The notes under the pieces: generated by a model
What the model saw: the letters and a program-made list of their open reading frames with translations, nothing else
Told to the model about the DNA's origin: nothing
Database searches by the model: none
Source: Fusarium oxysporum f. sp. lycopersici 4287
Lineage: Eukaryota > Ascomycota > Sordariomycetes > Hypocreales > Nectriaceae
Assembly: GCF_000149955.1 (NCBI RefSeq)
Contig: NC_030989.1
Coordinates: forward strand, 1,688,341 to 1,752,340
Length of the DNA: 64,000 nucleotides
Reading direction: 5' to 3'
In this document: positions 34,415-46,432 of the stretch, one piece after another
How positions within the stretch are numbered: the first letter of the stretch is position 1
Layout: the number at the start of each line of letters is the position of its first letter
Program-made: the position numbers and the translations under genes

Positions 34415-34959
34415 TCAACGCTTCTTACCCAACGCATCGAGCTCCGCTTCAGCATCATCGTCAGCTTCACCCAACTCCTCCTCGACCCTTGACGTCGCGA
34501 CTCCTACTGCTCCTCCCGTCCTTGTATCGGATTTTTCTCGCTTCTTCTCTTCATCCGCAGCATCCTTCATGATCTCATCCTCGCCATCGCGCAAAATCTC
34601 ACGAGCCTTCTTGATCTCTTTTTGCTTCTCGAATACTTCTTGAACTTTGCCCAGGAACGCGGGATTCTTACGGAACGCGAACTCAAAGTCTTCGTATTTG
34701 ATCTTTTGGCGGCCTGAGTAATTAGCTGCTCGTGTCGCCTCGAAGGCGATGGATTGCATGAAATCTGTGAGGATTTCGTCGAGTACCCGCACGGTTTCTG
34801 GGAGTGGGTTCTGAACATCGCCGTGTGCGTAGAGTAGCTGTGCCACTGGTATAGGATCAGCAAACGAAGATCTTGAGAGCGAACGGGAGAAGACGTACAC
34901 TCTGCATGGCTGAAGTTCATCTTGCCGACATTCTTGCCGGCACGCGCTCGAGGCTCCAT
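34415..34959 (-). CDS. TAF13: TFIID subunit TAF13
   Basis: General transcription factor subunit with a histone fold that pairs with TAF11 in TFIID; nuclear. Exons 34959-34899 and 34845-34415 around a 53-nt intron (GTACGT...CAG); 163 aa. Residues ~15-100 form the histone fold: MNFSHAELAQLLYAHGDVQNP, then ETVRVLDEILTDFMQSIAFEATRAA and QKIKYEDFEFAFRKNP. The splice restores NFSHAELAQLL across the junction. The C-terminus is a charged Glu/Lys tail (KKREKSDTRTG...LDALGKKR). It sits 435 bp from the divergent Kish gene. Confidence 0.92.
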
Positions 34960-35394
34960 GATGAATGTGGTTACTTGCGCCTACGCGCTTGAAGCATGTA
35001 ATGAACAAAAAAGAATAGAGATCTGGTTCGAGAGATAAAGGTTTCAATAAGATCGCTTCTGACAATCGAGGTTTCGCAGCCTCGCGATAGACATGTAGTT
35101 GAAAATACCAGAAAGAATCATGCGCTCAGCTCAGCGCAGCCTTGCGACAGCTGGAGGCTCAATCTGGGGGGTGTTTAGTGGGGTCCGCAGCTCTGTGGGG
35201 GTTATTCCCAGGTACGTCACCCCTTGAGGTTGAATCCGTTGGAAACACGTCGCGGCTCCGGCGAATCTTTACCCCTAAGCACAGCCTGTCGTCGCATGTG
35301 AGAAGGCAACGTTGAGCTTGACATCGAAGTCTACGAACGAGGTATACGATCTCAATACCTCTCCATCATAGGAATAGTTTATCGAGGCGTCAAA
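34960..35394. promoter_or_regulatory. Compact bidirectional promoter, TAF13 and Kish
   Basis: 435 bp separates the two divergent start codons, so regulatory sequence is probably shared. No conserved element is identified. Confidence 0.5.
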
Positions 35395-35761
35395 ATGGTA
35401 TGCGCTGTGCTCTTCAACGGTGAATCAACGCACTAACAGTCACTCTAGTCCGCCCTCTTCAACTTCCAATCTCTCCTACTCGTCCTCCTGCTGCTTATAT
35501 GCACGAGCGCATACGTTCACCACTTTACACCTGGCATCATGGATCGAAATAAGAACGGGTACGAAATGCGACTCACGCCGTTATCGTGGAGACGGGGCTA
35601 ATAACACTAGATTCATGGGCATCTTCTGGAAATGCGCGAGGATAGGCGAAAGACTGAGTCCATACATAAGTATATGCTGTGTCCTCATGGCTGTACGTTA
35701 TACTGCTCCAGATGATTTTGAAAGAGCTGACCATATTCAGGTTTCCATCCTCCTCAACTAA
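35395..35761 (+). CDS. Kish/TMEM167 family secretory-pathway protein
   Basis: Small Golgi/ER membrane protein of the Kish (TMEM167, yeast Ksh1) family, needed early in secretion; 71 aa, the family length. Four exons: 35395-35397, 35449-35558, 35611-35692 and 35741-35761. The first exon is the ATG alone, followed by GTATGC. Exon 2 encodes [24 protein letters not shown] and a DRNKNG end; exon 3 [27 protein letters not shown]; exon 4 VSILLN and stop. The FNFQSLL, DRNK-G and [12 protein letters not shown] blocks are family hallmarks. Two TM helices are expected. Introns are 51, 52 and 48 nt, each with GT-AG ends; CACTAAC and CACTAG-type branch regions are visible. Confidence 0.93.
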
Positions 35762-38700
35762 GCACACTGCCGTTAATGTCACGTTTTTGTTTTTAAAGAT
35801 ATCACGACTGGTCAGGAGTTGGATCGGAAGAGGTGACAACCGGGTGGGAGTGTTGGCGCCGTTTACCAAGTGTACTAAACTTCATATCAAGATCATGAAA
35901 TAATTTCCCCGTTTCTCTTTCGCAAAACATACCCTGAGAGAGTCTTTGAGTAATCCCGTCCCGGTATATGCTTGCGTCACACCACACGCCCAAGGCTTGT
36001 CACACAGACAGTTAATCTGTGAAACACGGGAGGAAACTTTGATTCAAGTCCCTGATGTGTTTGGTCAGATCTCCTTAGGAGAGTATTGCAGGAAGTACCA
36101 CAAAAGTGACACGAAATGTGATAATATCTGGAAAGGGTTGCAACTCGACAGGCTCGTCACTTGAGGTACCTTTGATGCCACATAACCTCCACTCTCGAAT
36201 TATGCGCGGCCCAAATTGTTTGCCAACGGCTTAAATCTCAGATATCACAAACGCTATTACCATAGGCATGGCAATCTGGTCATATTAGAGGACACGGACG
36301 GTATTGGTATCAAAGAAAACAGACCAATCTGTCTTTGTGGCTTGATGGGCTGTGGTGGCTCGTACTAGGAACTCCAGTGGTTGGTCTTACACTGTTACAC
36401 AAAAATAACGACAAAAAGAAACCAAGCCCATGTACCAGCGCAATGGTACAAAAAGGAGAACGAAAAGAAGCCACACGCTGCTCATTCCATCTGCATGTTG
36501 ATCAAGGATGTCACATCGGCAGTGACGAGAGTTGCAACATGCATACCACTGAGCCGCTGTTTTCGTATCTGGCCCAGTGTTGCTCGTCGACCATTACTCT
36601 AGACCATTCAATCAAAAGCAAACATGTATGTGATTGGCGTAGAAAAAGAAAAGAGAGGTAACAATGTGAATCCGGGGTTGGATAAGGGTAAGCTTTCAGT
36701 GTCAGATTGAGGTACTGCAATGTTAGGCCAAGGGCCAATTTGTTGGGATTCCTTCAGACATGTTGGAATTGTTGTTCTCAGAGTGAGGAGCAATCAGATC
36801 ACTGCGCATTGGACTGGTATGGCATGCTGAAATAACAACAATGATCCAAGCCAGATGCATAGTCCTAAGACACAGGTAATGAGACGTTACCATCCTGCCA
36901 TCCTACGCCGCCATGACACACACACACACTTGCAGCTTGCAAAGTTGATCACCATCAATGATCAAGATAGTACTGCCCGTAGTCAGTCATTAGCAACGCC
37001 CAACGCCGTCATATGCGTGCGACAGAGGCGTAACTCTTGCATTAATACGATTGCACACCGAGCACGGTCGTACACATCCATACACGACCTAGACATCCCG
37101 CATAACAAAGGGAATCAATAAGTGGTGTGCTGACCGACCGAGTATCAAAACCTCCCATACAAAACCATGCCATGCCGAAATGCGGCCTTCCGCCGCTCCT
37201 TGTCCGCGAGGCTTGGCCCTAGGGTTAATAATACCACCACTATTGCCGTGCCGTGGATCTGCTCCGGCCCCGAGCTTCTAGCCCCGAACTCGGCCTGAAG
37301 CTTGAGGTGGTCCCCCCAGTCTGACTCGCTGCAACACCACCTACTCAATTCGTAAAATGAGCTGCAATTCGGTTGCGAGGTGAAACCAGCACATTGTCTT
37401 CGCAATGAAACTCCAGTCTTGAAAGCTAAGCGCCTTCAAGTGTAGGCCTAGGAGACCCCCAACTACAGAAAAAGGGGGACATGGCACACATATACGAAGC
37501 GAGTCGACGGGGATAAGGAAAGAGTCAACGGAAAGGACGCTTGATGTGGTTGGTGTATACAATTAACCATTTGGATGGACGCGGACACAGCGTATGCAAG
37601 GCGAAGTTAAGGTGATTCGAGACGGTGATAAGACACTTACTGGGAGGGAGGGCTTCTTCTTCTCTTCAAGCAGGGACAGGTGCTGGGACAAGGTGGCAAC
37701 ATGTCCTTGACTTAAACTCATCCCATCGTTTTTGGTCTCATCGCCCTGCATCCCTCACTGCCTGACTGCCTCTCTTGATCATTGTGGGCTAGGGAACCGA
37801 CGTTAGCCAGCATACCTGCTGGTTTGAGAGTACGAACACACCCAGCCAAGGATCAATGAGTCGCTGGCTTGAGGGTTAGTAGACGGAGAGTTCTTTGCCT
37901 TGCATAGCACTATTGCCTATCCCGCTCCGCCAGGTCTGGTTCTCAGTACGTAGGTGGCCTACAATTTTGGGTTTCGCTAGACCCGTAACAATGAGGAAAG
38001 AAACAAACAAACAACCTTTTATGAAGTATATTTGTAGTGTATGGTCATTTTTCCCTCCCCGCGACCATCAACCCCAACTACTTGGAAAGCCGTCTCAATC
38101 TCTTCCACTTCCATCGAATAAGGTATATCAAATATATTGTAATTCGTTAATGCCTAGGCGGGAGGAAACCTTCCCTGGTCTCGAGAATATTCTGATGTAA
38201 CTTTTGTTGGGGTTATGCTGATTGCATCCCCGCCATGTCCGATATGGTGGTTTCCGACCTGGGCTGGGCTGACGGAATGGGACACCAGGATGCCACCGCA
38301 TGGACAAAATGAGCTGAACAAGGGATTGAGGCGAAGCAGCTGATGGGCCTTAGTCAGAAATTTGAATACTGTATCTACTCCATGGAATAAATAGAGTTGC
38401 GCACACGAAGAGCATTCCAATAAGAGACGGCATCTCCGATTCAAGTTTGGCGTCGAATGCCATGCTTTAGATTTCAGATTAGCGATGTGGAAATGAATAG
38501 AACATTGCTGTAACATTGGTGGTGCAGCTGGTGATGCAGGCCTCGAACTCTTTCAGTCGGCTGATTCGGAAAACCTCATTGATGAACCTGCCGTCGGGTG
38601 GGCAATATGTGGTATGCGGAAAATGAAAGTTGCGATCAAGTCAGCCACGAATTGTTACACCAGAGTCTGAATGTCACTGCACCTATCGCTACGGCGGTGA

Positions 38701-41700
38701 AAGAATCCCATCCATTTTCATGGCTTTGCAGTAACCTTGGGCAGAGCAGCATTGCAGCCAAGTTTTGGGCTGTACTTCAAACATAGGTGCATTGATGCGT
38801 TGGCCACTTCGTGTCCTGGCGGATGGTGATGTGGTTCCACACCGATGATGTTTTCGTTGTTGCTCTTGCTGTAAATGATGGAGCCTTTTCTGCTTGTTGT
38901 CAATCCTGACTCATAGAGAAATTTCAATACCCTGGTAGTGTGGGCAAACAGGAGCCCAAGCCCAAGACTCTGGGCCTCAGTTTGCGAAAGACTATGGCGT
39001 TGAACAACAATCAGGGCTTGCACATAATTCTGATGAGAAATGAACCGATGTTCACGTCTGAGCTGATGCACGCTTCGTGGTCACCCTTGTCAGACCAGGA
39101 CTCGACGAGGGCCCGTCCTCAAGATCCTCCTACCAAACACACCACAACGACACCACAACCATCCGACGCTCCTGGACTTCCAGGGCTGTACGCGTGGAGA
39201 GCTTGATAGGCGCTGGGACTTGACTAGATGATCGAAGCGTGGGTTAACCCTGACAACCTGTCCGCCCTGGACATTGTTCACCATTCGGTTCGCTATTACC
39301 CAAGGTCCCAACAATATGATTGTAAACATCCACCAATCCAGGCCAATGAAGCGGATTATTCAGTGCTGCCGAGGCTGCTGTGCACCGTTCATATTACGAG
39401 GGTTCGCACATGGAACATGTCTGTACATCGAAGGGATAGATCAGATTAGTACCATACTAGAAGGGCAGTACCACCAGGCTGGGATGCACTAGAGATAATA
39501 CTGGCCAATTGGCGAGACCGAGATTGGTGAAATGCCTTCGCCATGAAGCTGGCCACTTTTCGCACCGAGGAAGGCTGTGGTCGTATAACCTCATACTGAG
39601 CGCCTCGGCGAACTTTGCGTTTTTATCTGTTATGTGAGACTACCTGACTTGCGTTGCAATTTCACAGCGGTCTGTGTCGACCCAACTCACCGCCCGGACC
39701 CTCTTATGCCCGTCATCATGATAGAACAGAACATGTGCTATGCTTCACTCTTCTCGTAACAATACTGCAGCGATGTCGTCCTGCCCGTGGCGAGGCGCAA
39801 TCATGCAGTGAAGCCAGAATGATCCTGACAGAGAACCAGAAGACACGGCATTCGTGGTGGCGGCGGTTGGCGGCATAAGCGCATACCGTCTGCGTGAAAA
39901 GATTCTTTCTGGCCGAGGTTGAGGATGGATTGCCGTCACAAATCCAAACACTGCCACAAGTTCCATGATTTTTACACTCTCATCAGTCAGCATTCGGATT
40001 GCTTTGTTGGCTCACAATCGCAGTCAATGGGCCATCTGGGCCAGCATGAGTTGCAGATTGATTCGTAGCGGCCGAAGCTGGGGCAGCTCATTAGTCGTGC
40101 CCGACTCCAACTCCGCTGCAATATGCACGCTTCTGGTCCGTTTCTAGATCAGCGGCGGCGGTGGATGGATCTTTATGTGGCCCGCCCAAGAGCGTGCTAG
40201 TGCGATGACGATGACGGATGGTCCCTGGCGTGGAGCCCGTGAGCCCTTGTGCCGTCCCTTTTTGGAGTTGTTCCAGGCGTGAGCAGTGTGGCATGTTGAG
40301 TGCTACTGTAGGCAAGGCAATCCATTGGTCCCGAATGACCATTCTCCCCTGGAATCGATGGACGAATCGGCGGGCCAAGTTTGGCTATCCCTGACCTGTT
40401 TGGGTCGAATGTTCCTGGGACTCGATCCGTCTTCGGCAAGTGGAAGTCTGACCCTGCTTTGTTTATTTTTGTTGATGTTGGGTTTCCCTGCGTCTTTGAT
40501 ATTATACACATGGGCTTTTATTGTAAGTATGATGGCGGTATTGAGAATGTGATTTGCCTTGCATCAAGTGGTATGAAAGGCGGAAAGTATCCGCATATCG
40601 AAAGGGCCTCCCTGTTTGAGGCTTGGGTGTAGGTACTTACCATACCTTCCAAACTTACATGTCGCCCTGCAAGTGGAAGAAGCCGTTATCCCTCCAAACC
40701 TGCCACACACACCTCATCAGCCAAACTTCCACTATCGGTCATCCATCCCTACCCATCGCATGCTATCTCCATCTTCATCTCCATCTCCTCCCGCGGATCC
40801 CATGAATGACATCCATGGCGAATCCACTTACTCCATCTGATGGAAAGGATCACGCACTGTGCCCAAAAGCGTATCTTCACCTCTTGGATGAGTCTGTAGT
40901 CTGTGGGGCCATCATACGTCGCTACGCTACGTTATACAGTGATTATCGTGGATTTGCAGCGCTTCTCGTCATGGCGATGGACTATATCGGCAAAGACTTT
41001 CATATCTTGCATTGGGAGCGACAAGCATTGTACACACTGTACACAACAGAGCAGATTTCTCCTACAGTAGTGCATCTGTCACTTGCAGAAAATGAAGACT
41101 CGTTCAAACAAAGAAAAAAAAACAGGACATGGCGAGCCCCCGTGATACCCCCCCTAGACTGAGTCAAGTAGCGTCTGACCTTTGATTCCCTACTCATCTA
41201 ACAGAGACGGGAAACCGAGACTATAGCAGCAGCATGGCTCAGATCCGAATATTGGAGGGTCACGTTGTCGCTGCAGTATTAAAATTGCACTCCAACTCCC
41301 ACACTTACAGGCTTGCCCTAAGTTGGGTACCAGGAATCAATCTGAATTTCTCAGCTTGGTATTGCCAGTTATCGACTCAGACTCGAATTCCGTCTCAGTG
41401 GCGGTACTTTGAGTGGTGGCTACCGACAGTTTGACTCACTAGCTCGTCTAAGCATCGATCGCTTCAGCTGAGTGTTAATGCCGCCATTTGGGCGAGAGGG
41501 CATCTACAGAAGCCACTGTGTTTTCCACTGGATTCCAGGGGCGACAGCCCCAAACCATTCGCTGTTTTAGTTGCATCCAGTGCAACTCCCTCGATAATTG
41601 CCTGCTGTACCGCTTGCCTGGCCCAGGTGTCCTTGTGGATCTTATTGCAGCCACACGCCCCTCCTTCTCACAGGGACCTCCACGCAGATGCTATTAGGTT

Positions 41701-42720
41701 ACTCCCTACACCCTGTAGGGGTCATTCTGACTACCCAAAGATACTTTGGTCGTTAGTTACCTGATTTTGCCTCTGCGTCTAGGCCCACCGCTCCCTCCAA
41801 ACTTAAGCCATGCCACGCGATTAAGATGAATCCGCGCTTGGCCTCCCTTAAAAAAATTCTAGCCTAAGGAAGGCTGTGGCATAGTATTACTATTGACTCG
41901 GATCATGGTTTTGATGGATACTTCTGTGTCTCGTAGTCCAGCTCAGTCTAGCCAGCTCCGTCTAAGTGGCTCCCCTGCTCGCACCCCAAACCAGGATGTA
42001 ACCCATATATCAAATATCCCCGTCTCCCGTCACTATCGTCCCCTTTTCTCTCTTTCTTCCCGTTCTTGATGTTTCTTTTCCTATTTCTGTTTTTCCAAAC
42101 ATCCGTGTCTTGAATATATACAACAAGACGACTTTGAATATTACCCATACTTTGTTTTGCACCGCAATATAGATTGTTGCCTATTGCACTTGCCACTAGA
42201 CACATTCACTTGGTCGAAAAGCAACTATCCGCGAGAAGAAGAGAATACAGACAAACCAGGACAGCATTGCATACAATCGAAACGAACTGCGAAGCGACGC
42301 ACCGAGAGAACATCCGCAACGAAGGAAGAAGGGATATCATCTGTACGGTCACACAGCCGCAATTGGGTGCGCACAAACCGACGCTGTCCGCTGCAAGTTC
42401 ACTGGATCCTTGTAAGTCGACCACATACTCTCAACATTACCAGTCTGCGACTCGCTCGACCACTGTTCCGCCTACTGCTTGTCACTCAAAGCACAACATC
42501 TGGCCGATGAATAGTTCTTAGCCGAGTGCATCTGCAACTGGCCGCATAGTCGTGACTGCTTGGTTTCATCCTGAAGCCCATGTCATGCCTCTGTTAGAGT
42601 TCTTATCGTAGCTAACACGTACCGCCTCAGTTCAATTGGAAAACTAGAATCCGTTAACAGACATTCGACTCAATCACTGAAACAATCGGAGGACCAAATC
42701 AGTAAATTATCATAAACAAC
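35762..42720. other. 7-kb stretch without a supportable gene
   Basis: The largest gap in the window. It contains many ORFs of 60-120 codons on both strands, none with a family motif or a convincing spliced extension. The longest, 40806-41162 (118 aa, MTSMANPLTPSDGK), is not recognisable. The last ~700 bp looks like the leader of the next gene: a pyrimidine-rich tract at about 41990-42090, and a possible 5'-UTR intron (GTAAGTCGAC at 42411 to a CAG near 42443). Long upstream regions like this can carry extensive regulation or non-coding RNA. Confidence 0.4.
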
Positions 42721-44637
42721 ATGACGGCGGATCAAGGGTTCGGAGGCCCGGTCGAGCGATCGAGGCGGAGTTTGTCTACCTCGGGACCCGGACCTAATGG
42801 CGAAGGAGAGACAAGACCTGAAAAGGAGACAGCCAGAAAACCATCCACAGACGAGAAGGACGATGCTATAACTACCTCCCAAGTCTTGCCTCGCCGATAC
42901 GATAGTCCTTCTGATACACCAGCCCCAGTAGCTGCACCACTATCACGAAATCCTTCCGAAATGTCAACGACATCTAGTCCAGGTCCTGAAAGTCGGAGAT
43001 CTCCTGCCCCATCACAGCCTCTGGAACCTCCTGTAACGAAATCAAGTCTAGGAGAGCTCGAGGTTTCTAAGATCATCAACAACCCCAAATTGAGGCACGA
43101 TATCAACTTTGACCCTGAGCTTCATTTCAGACCTAATGTGGAGGGAGATAAGGGCCGAAGAAAGCACGATCGTGCTAGCATTTTCTGGACAACACTCAAA
43201 GAGGAATTGGTCGAGTTCATCGTGGACCGAGACAGTTTTTACGCCAAGCATGGCACAGGAGACGACTGGTGCTTGCCAAAGCTTCTCAAATCTGTGAAGG
43301 AGATCATCCAAACCCTTGTGCCCCAGCGCGACCGACAGTTTCTCGATGAGGGTCTAAACGTGGAGCTTCTCATGCAACAGTTCCACCGAGGCATTGCTGA
43401 TTTGGAGAAGCTTGCTTCATGGCTCTCACGAGTCCTCAAATCTCACTGCGCACCAATGCGGGACGAATGGGTTGATTCGATGTACAAGCAGCTCAGCAAC
43501 GGTAACAGCAACAACGATGTTGAGGAGCTTGTCAACGGCATGCGAAGTTTGCTCAGTGTCTTGGAGGCAATGAAACTCGACGTTGCAAATCATCAAATAC
43601 GCTGCCTTCGACCCGCTCTCATTGAAGAAACAACAGCTTTTGAACAAAAGTTTCTGATGAAGAAGCTGCGAAATCGCAAAATGGATATAGGCGATGCCAA
43701 ACCGTGGTATCAAGAGGCTGCTCGAACTTATCCTAGCGGTGCCGGGAAGATGTACTCTTGCTTTGGAGATATGGGGGTTTTCTTCGAGGGAATTTCGCGG
43801 GCCATGCTCCCCTCTGCCGGTGAGAAGCCTCTACCTGGTACTTTCTTCTTTGACGAGGACCGACTTGGACGCGTTCGATCGGATATTCTGGATGCCATCA
43901 ACCTAGACGTCTGCATGCGCATGTACGAGGATCTTGAGCGGATCGCGAAACTCAACTCGCCTCCCGCTTTTGCAAGCGCTATGTCAGATGACCACGAGTT
44001 CAACTTCAACACTCCTCCTTCGAGCTCAAGACCTTCCAGTGTTACACTGAGCTCTGCAGATTCAGCTTCGTCATCACCACGCTCATCCATGGTCCTTCCC
44101 TTGTATCTCAACTCAGAAACCAACGAAGCCAAAACAAGAGCCCGAAATCTCCGCGACAGTCTGGTTGCTCTGCTTCAGCAGGCACCACACGACCAACATT
44201 ATCACGAGAAGTGGCGTTCAATGGCTCCCTCTATGGCTCTGCAGATCTTCCGATTCACCAACGCCCCCATGGACATGCTTGTCCCATTCGAAGAGAAGCT
44301 TCTAGAGAACGTTTGCCACATCTCCTCCCCTATCTACAAGGAGATGGAGGAGGCGTACCGCATTCGCCTGCTTAACGAGCTCGCCATGCGCGTCCGCTAC
44401 TTCAAGGCTCTTTCAGGGGTATGCTTGTTCTCGATTGCCACTGGTAATCGTGTCCCAACAAGCAGCCGCAGCCTGGATGCAGGACGAGACCGAGACCTGG
44501 ATGCAGCCATCCGCATGGGTCAGCAAGAGGGTGGCATCGAAGATATTGCGACTCGTATCGCTCATGTGGGCGTCGTCCACTGGAGGATATGGGCACGCAT
44601 GGCATATGTCGACGACGACGACATGTCTATGGACTAA
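42721..44637 (+). CDS. Sok1/Tcp11 family protein
   Basis: Homologue of yeast Sok1, a dosage suppressor of protein kinase A loss, and of animal TCP11; probably a cAMP/PKA-linked cytoplasmic or nuclear regulator. Single exon, 638 aa. Residues ~1-120 are disordered and Pro/Ser-rich. The all-helical TCP11 domain runs from about 135 to the end: RASIFWTTLKEELVEFIVD, then LKSVKEIIQTLVPQRD, RGIADLEKLASWLSRVLKSHCAPMRD, ANHQIRCLRPALIE and WYQEAARTYP. A Ser/Pro-rich insert interrupts it at about 425-460. The tail ends YVDDDDMSMD. The start is the first ATG in the frame, about 590 nt downstream of the leader's pyrimidine tract. Confidence 0.86.
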   Translation: MTADQGFGGPVERSRRSLSTSGPGPNGEGETRPEKETARKPSTDEKDDAITTSQVLPRRYDSPSDTPAPVAAPLSRNPSEMSTTSSPGPESRRSPAPSQPLEPPVTKSSLGELEVSKIINNPKLRHDINFDPELHFRPNVEGDKGRRKHDRASIFWTTLKEELVEFIVDRDSFYAKHGTGDDWCLPKLLKSVKEIIQTLVPQRDRQFLDEGLNVELLMQQFHRGIADLEKLASWLSRVLKSHCAPMRDEWVDSMYKQLSNGNSNNDVEELVNGMRSLLSVLEAMKLDVANHQIRCLRPALIEETTAFEQKFLMKKLRNRKMDIGDAKPWYQEAARTYPSGAGKMYSCFGDMGVFFEGISRAMLPSAGEKPLPGTFFFDEDRLGRVRSDILDAINLDVCMRMYEDLERIAKLNSPPAFASAMSDDHEFNFNTPPSSSRPSSVTLSSADSASSSPRSSMVLPLYLNSETNEAKTRARNLRDSLVALLQQAPHDQHYHEKWRSMAPSMALQIFRFTNAPMDMLVPFEEKLLENVCHISSPIYKEMEEAYRIRLLNELAMRVRYFKALSGVCLFSIATGNRVPTSSRSLDAGRDRDLDAAIRMGQQEGGIEDIATRIAHVGVVHWRIWARMAYVDDDDMSMD

Positions 44638-45024
44638 TCAGCCCGCGGCGGAACAACATCATGTATCCCTTTGTGTCACCAATTCGTTATACCCACATTT
44701 ACCTACTTTTTAATGTCGATACATGAACAACTACGCAATATCGGCTGGACCGCATTACACGCACTGGCACACAACGCACACGCACTATGCACTTCCTGGC
44801 CTGGAGCCATCTGCTCTATCTGCCAAGGGAGTGCAGATTTTTCGAGTCAATATTCGGGTACCTACCCAAAAACATACACTGGTCGGCGGCTCTCTGCATT
44901 TACTCAGTTATCACTGCATGTTCTGCACTTTTCATAAGATATGCTTGTTCTTTTACCCAGTCTGCGTTTGCTACTGTGGCGTTGCATGGTGGATAGTCTC
45001 TGTTTTATTAGGGGATCAGTGAAA

Positions 45025-45047
45025 CCCCCCCCCCCCCCTTTTTTTTT
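45025..45047. repeat. C14-T9 homopolymer pair
   Basis: Fourteen C followed directly by nine T in non-coding DNA. A likely length-variable site and a weak point of the assembly. Confidence 0.9.
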
Positions 45048-45813
45048 ATATTTGATCTAATGGCGCTTTTGGTGTTGTGCATTGGAATTATCGAGTTGTG
45101 GTGACACTGACGTCGTACGGGCAAGCACATGACCTCTTCGGCTTCAGGCTGTACAAACATGTGCACAGCTTATTCGCATTTAGATCAGGCGCACATATCT
45201 GACTTCCTCATACTGGAGCTTTGTTTCTTGAACATACATGGCGCGCTTATATGGCAATTAGACTAGACAGAGAAAGACTAGAAGAAATTTTACATGTTCT
45301 GCAACGATTGATCCCCATCTATGACTGTTTGCTGGGGCTGCCTGCATCTGTTCTTATCAGTCAGACTTTGGTGGTAGGTTACACTAACGAGGTGTTGTGT
45401 AAGTCAATTTAATTGTTCGACAAGACTTGTTCCTTTGACTTCCGAACAGTTTTTGTCAGACTTGACTTTCCTTACGAGGGATAACGTGAGGTCATAAATG
45501 CAGCAACATACAGAGTGAGACTGATTCCACATGATGCTTGCCGTGTGACTACCACCGCATGTGACTTGCTCACAGTATAAATGAATAGCCCGCAGTTCAA
45601 TATGTCGACTGCCAGGAATGGGAAGTTGGCCTTTGTATGCATTCAAAATGTCCTTTCCTTCCAATCTTACCCATAGTTCGGCTTATTGACTGGTATCACC
45701 TCCTGTATTCTCTTCTTTACCTGAGGCGGATTCATGCGAAAGGGTAATTATAGAAATTGAAGGAAGTCAGCTTATCTCTTTTTTTGTCTTCTTTCTTTTT
45801 TTTTCCCCTTCTT

Positions 45814-45829
45814 CTTAACTCGAGTTAAG
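45814..45829. repeat. 16-bp perfect palindrome after a pyrimidine tract
   Basis: CTTAACTCGAGTTAAG is its own reverse complement. It directly follows a ~40-nt T/C-rich tract (about 45775-45813). It could be a protein-binding site or, in RNA, a small hairpin. Confidence 0.75.
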
Positions 45830-46432
45830 TTCAAAGGAAATACGGGATTCCCATTTGGAGTCTGCTTGTACAATGAGACAGTTCCATCTATGTCCAGCTC
45901 TATTTGTTAAGCCCGTTTAATAAGTAATAAACACATGGAAGACGCACTATCGCATGGTGCAGTGGGGTCGGCTTCACGAGAGATGGTTAGAGCATATTCA
46001 TCCATGGCGCATCAACATGACAACGGGACGCCAAAGTCTCGACATTTCATGTCATGTTCACGGAAAGCTTCATAACAGGCAGCAAAATCGTAAGCATCGA
46101 ATGGTTAATCAGGTCAAGACTGCCGTCTCTCACTCAAAGTTTCCCGGTCAATGTCCAGCTCCAATATTCTATCAACAAGTTCCCCTTTTGCTCCCGACTT
46201 TTAAGAATCATGGATTCATCCAATTCACATTAGCTCTTGGAACCCCCTGCAAGAGCAACTTGCATATTTTGCTCCCAGCCTAAAAAAACATGAACTGGTA
46301 TCTAAAATCACCAAATCTAACTGTTGCCGTTGAAAGTATCAACTGCAAAAAAGAAACCCCGGCAGTCAAGATTGGCCACAGCTTCCATAGCGGCGGAGCT
46401 TAATATACAACCCCGATATCTCAGGGGCCAAC

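Larger units (their letters stand above)
44638..46432. other. 1.8-kb convergent intergenic region
   Basis: Lies between the 3' ends of the SOK1-like and Uds1-like genes. It contains a C14T9 run and a 16-bp perfect palindrome listed separately. Only short ORFs. Confidence 0.5.

Noticed and set aside
36030..36055. B-box-like GATTCAAGTC
   Set aside because: No matching A box or cloverleaf nearby; no tRNA call is supportable.
40806..41162. 118-codon ORF in the 7-kb gene-poor stretch
   Set aside because: No recognisable domain, no splice extension and no other support; left as part of the intergenic description.
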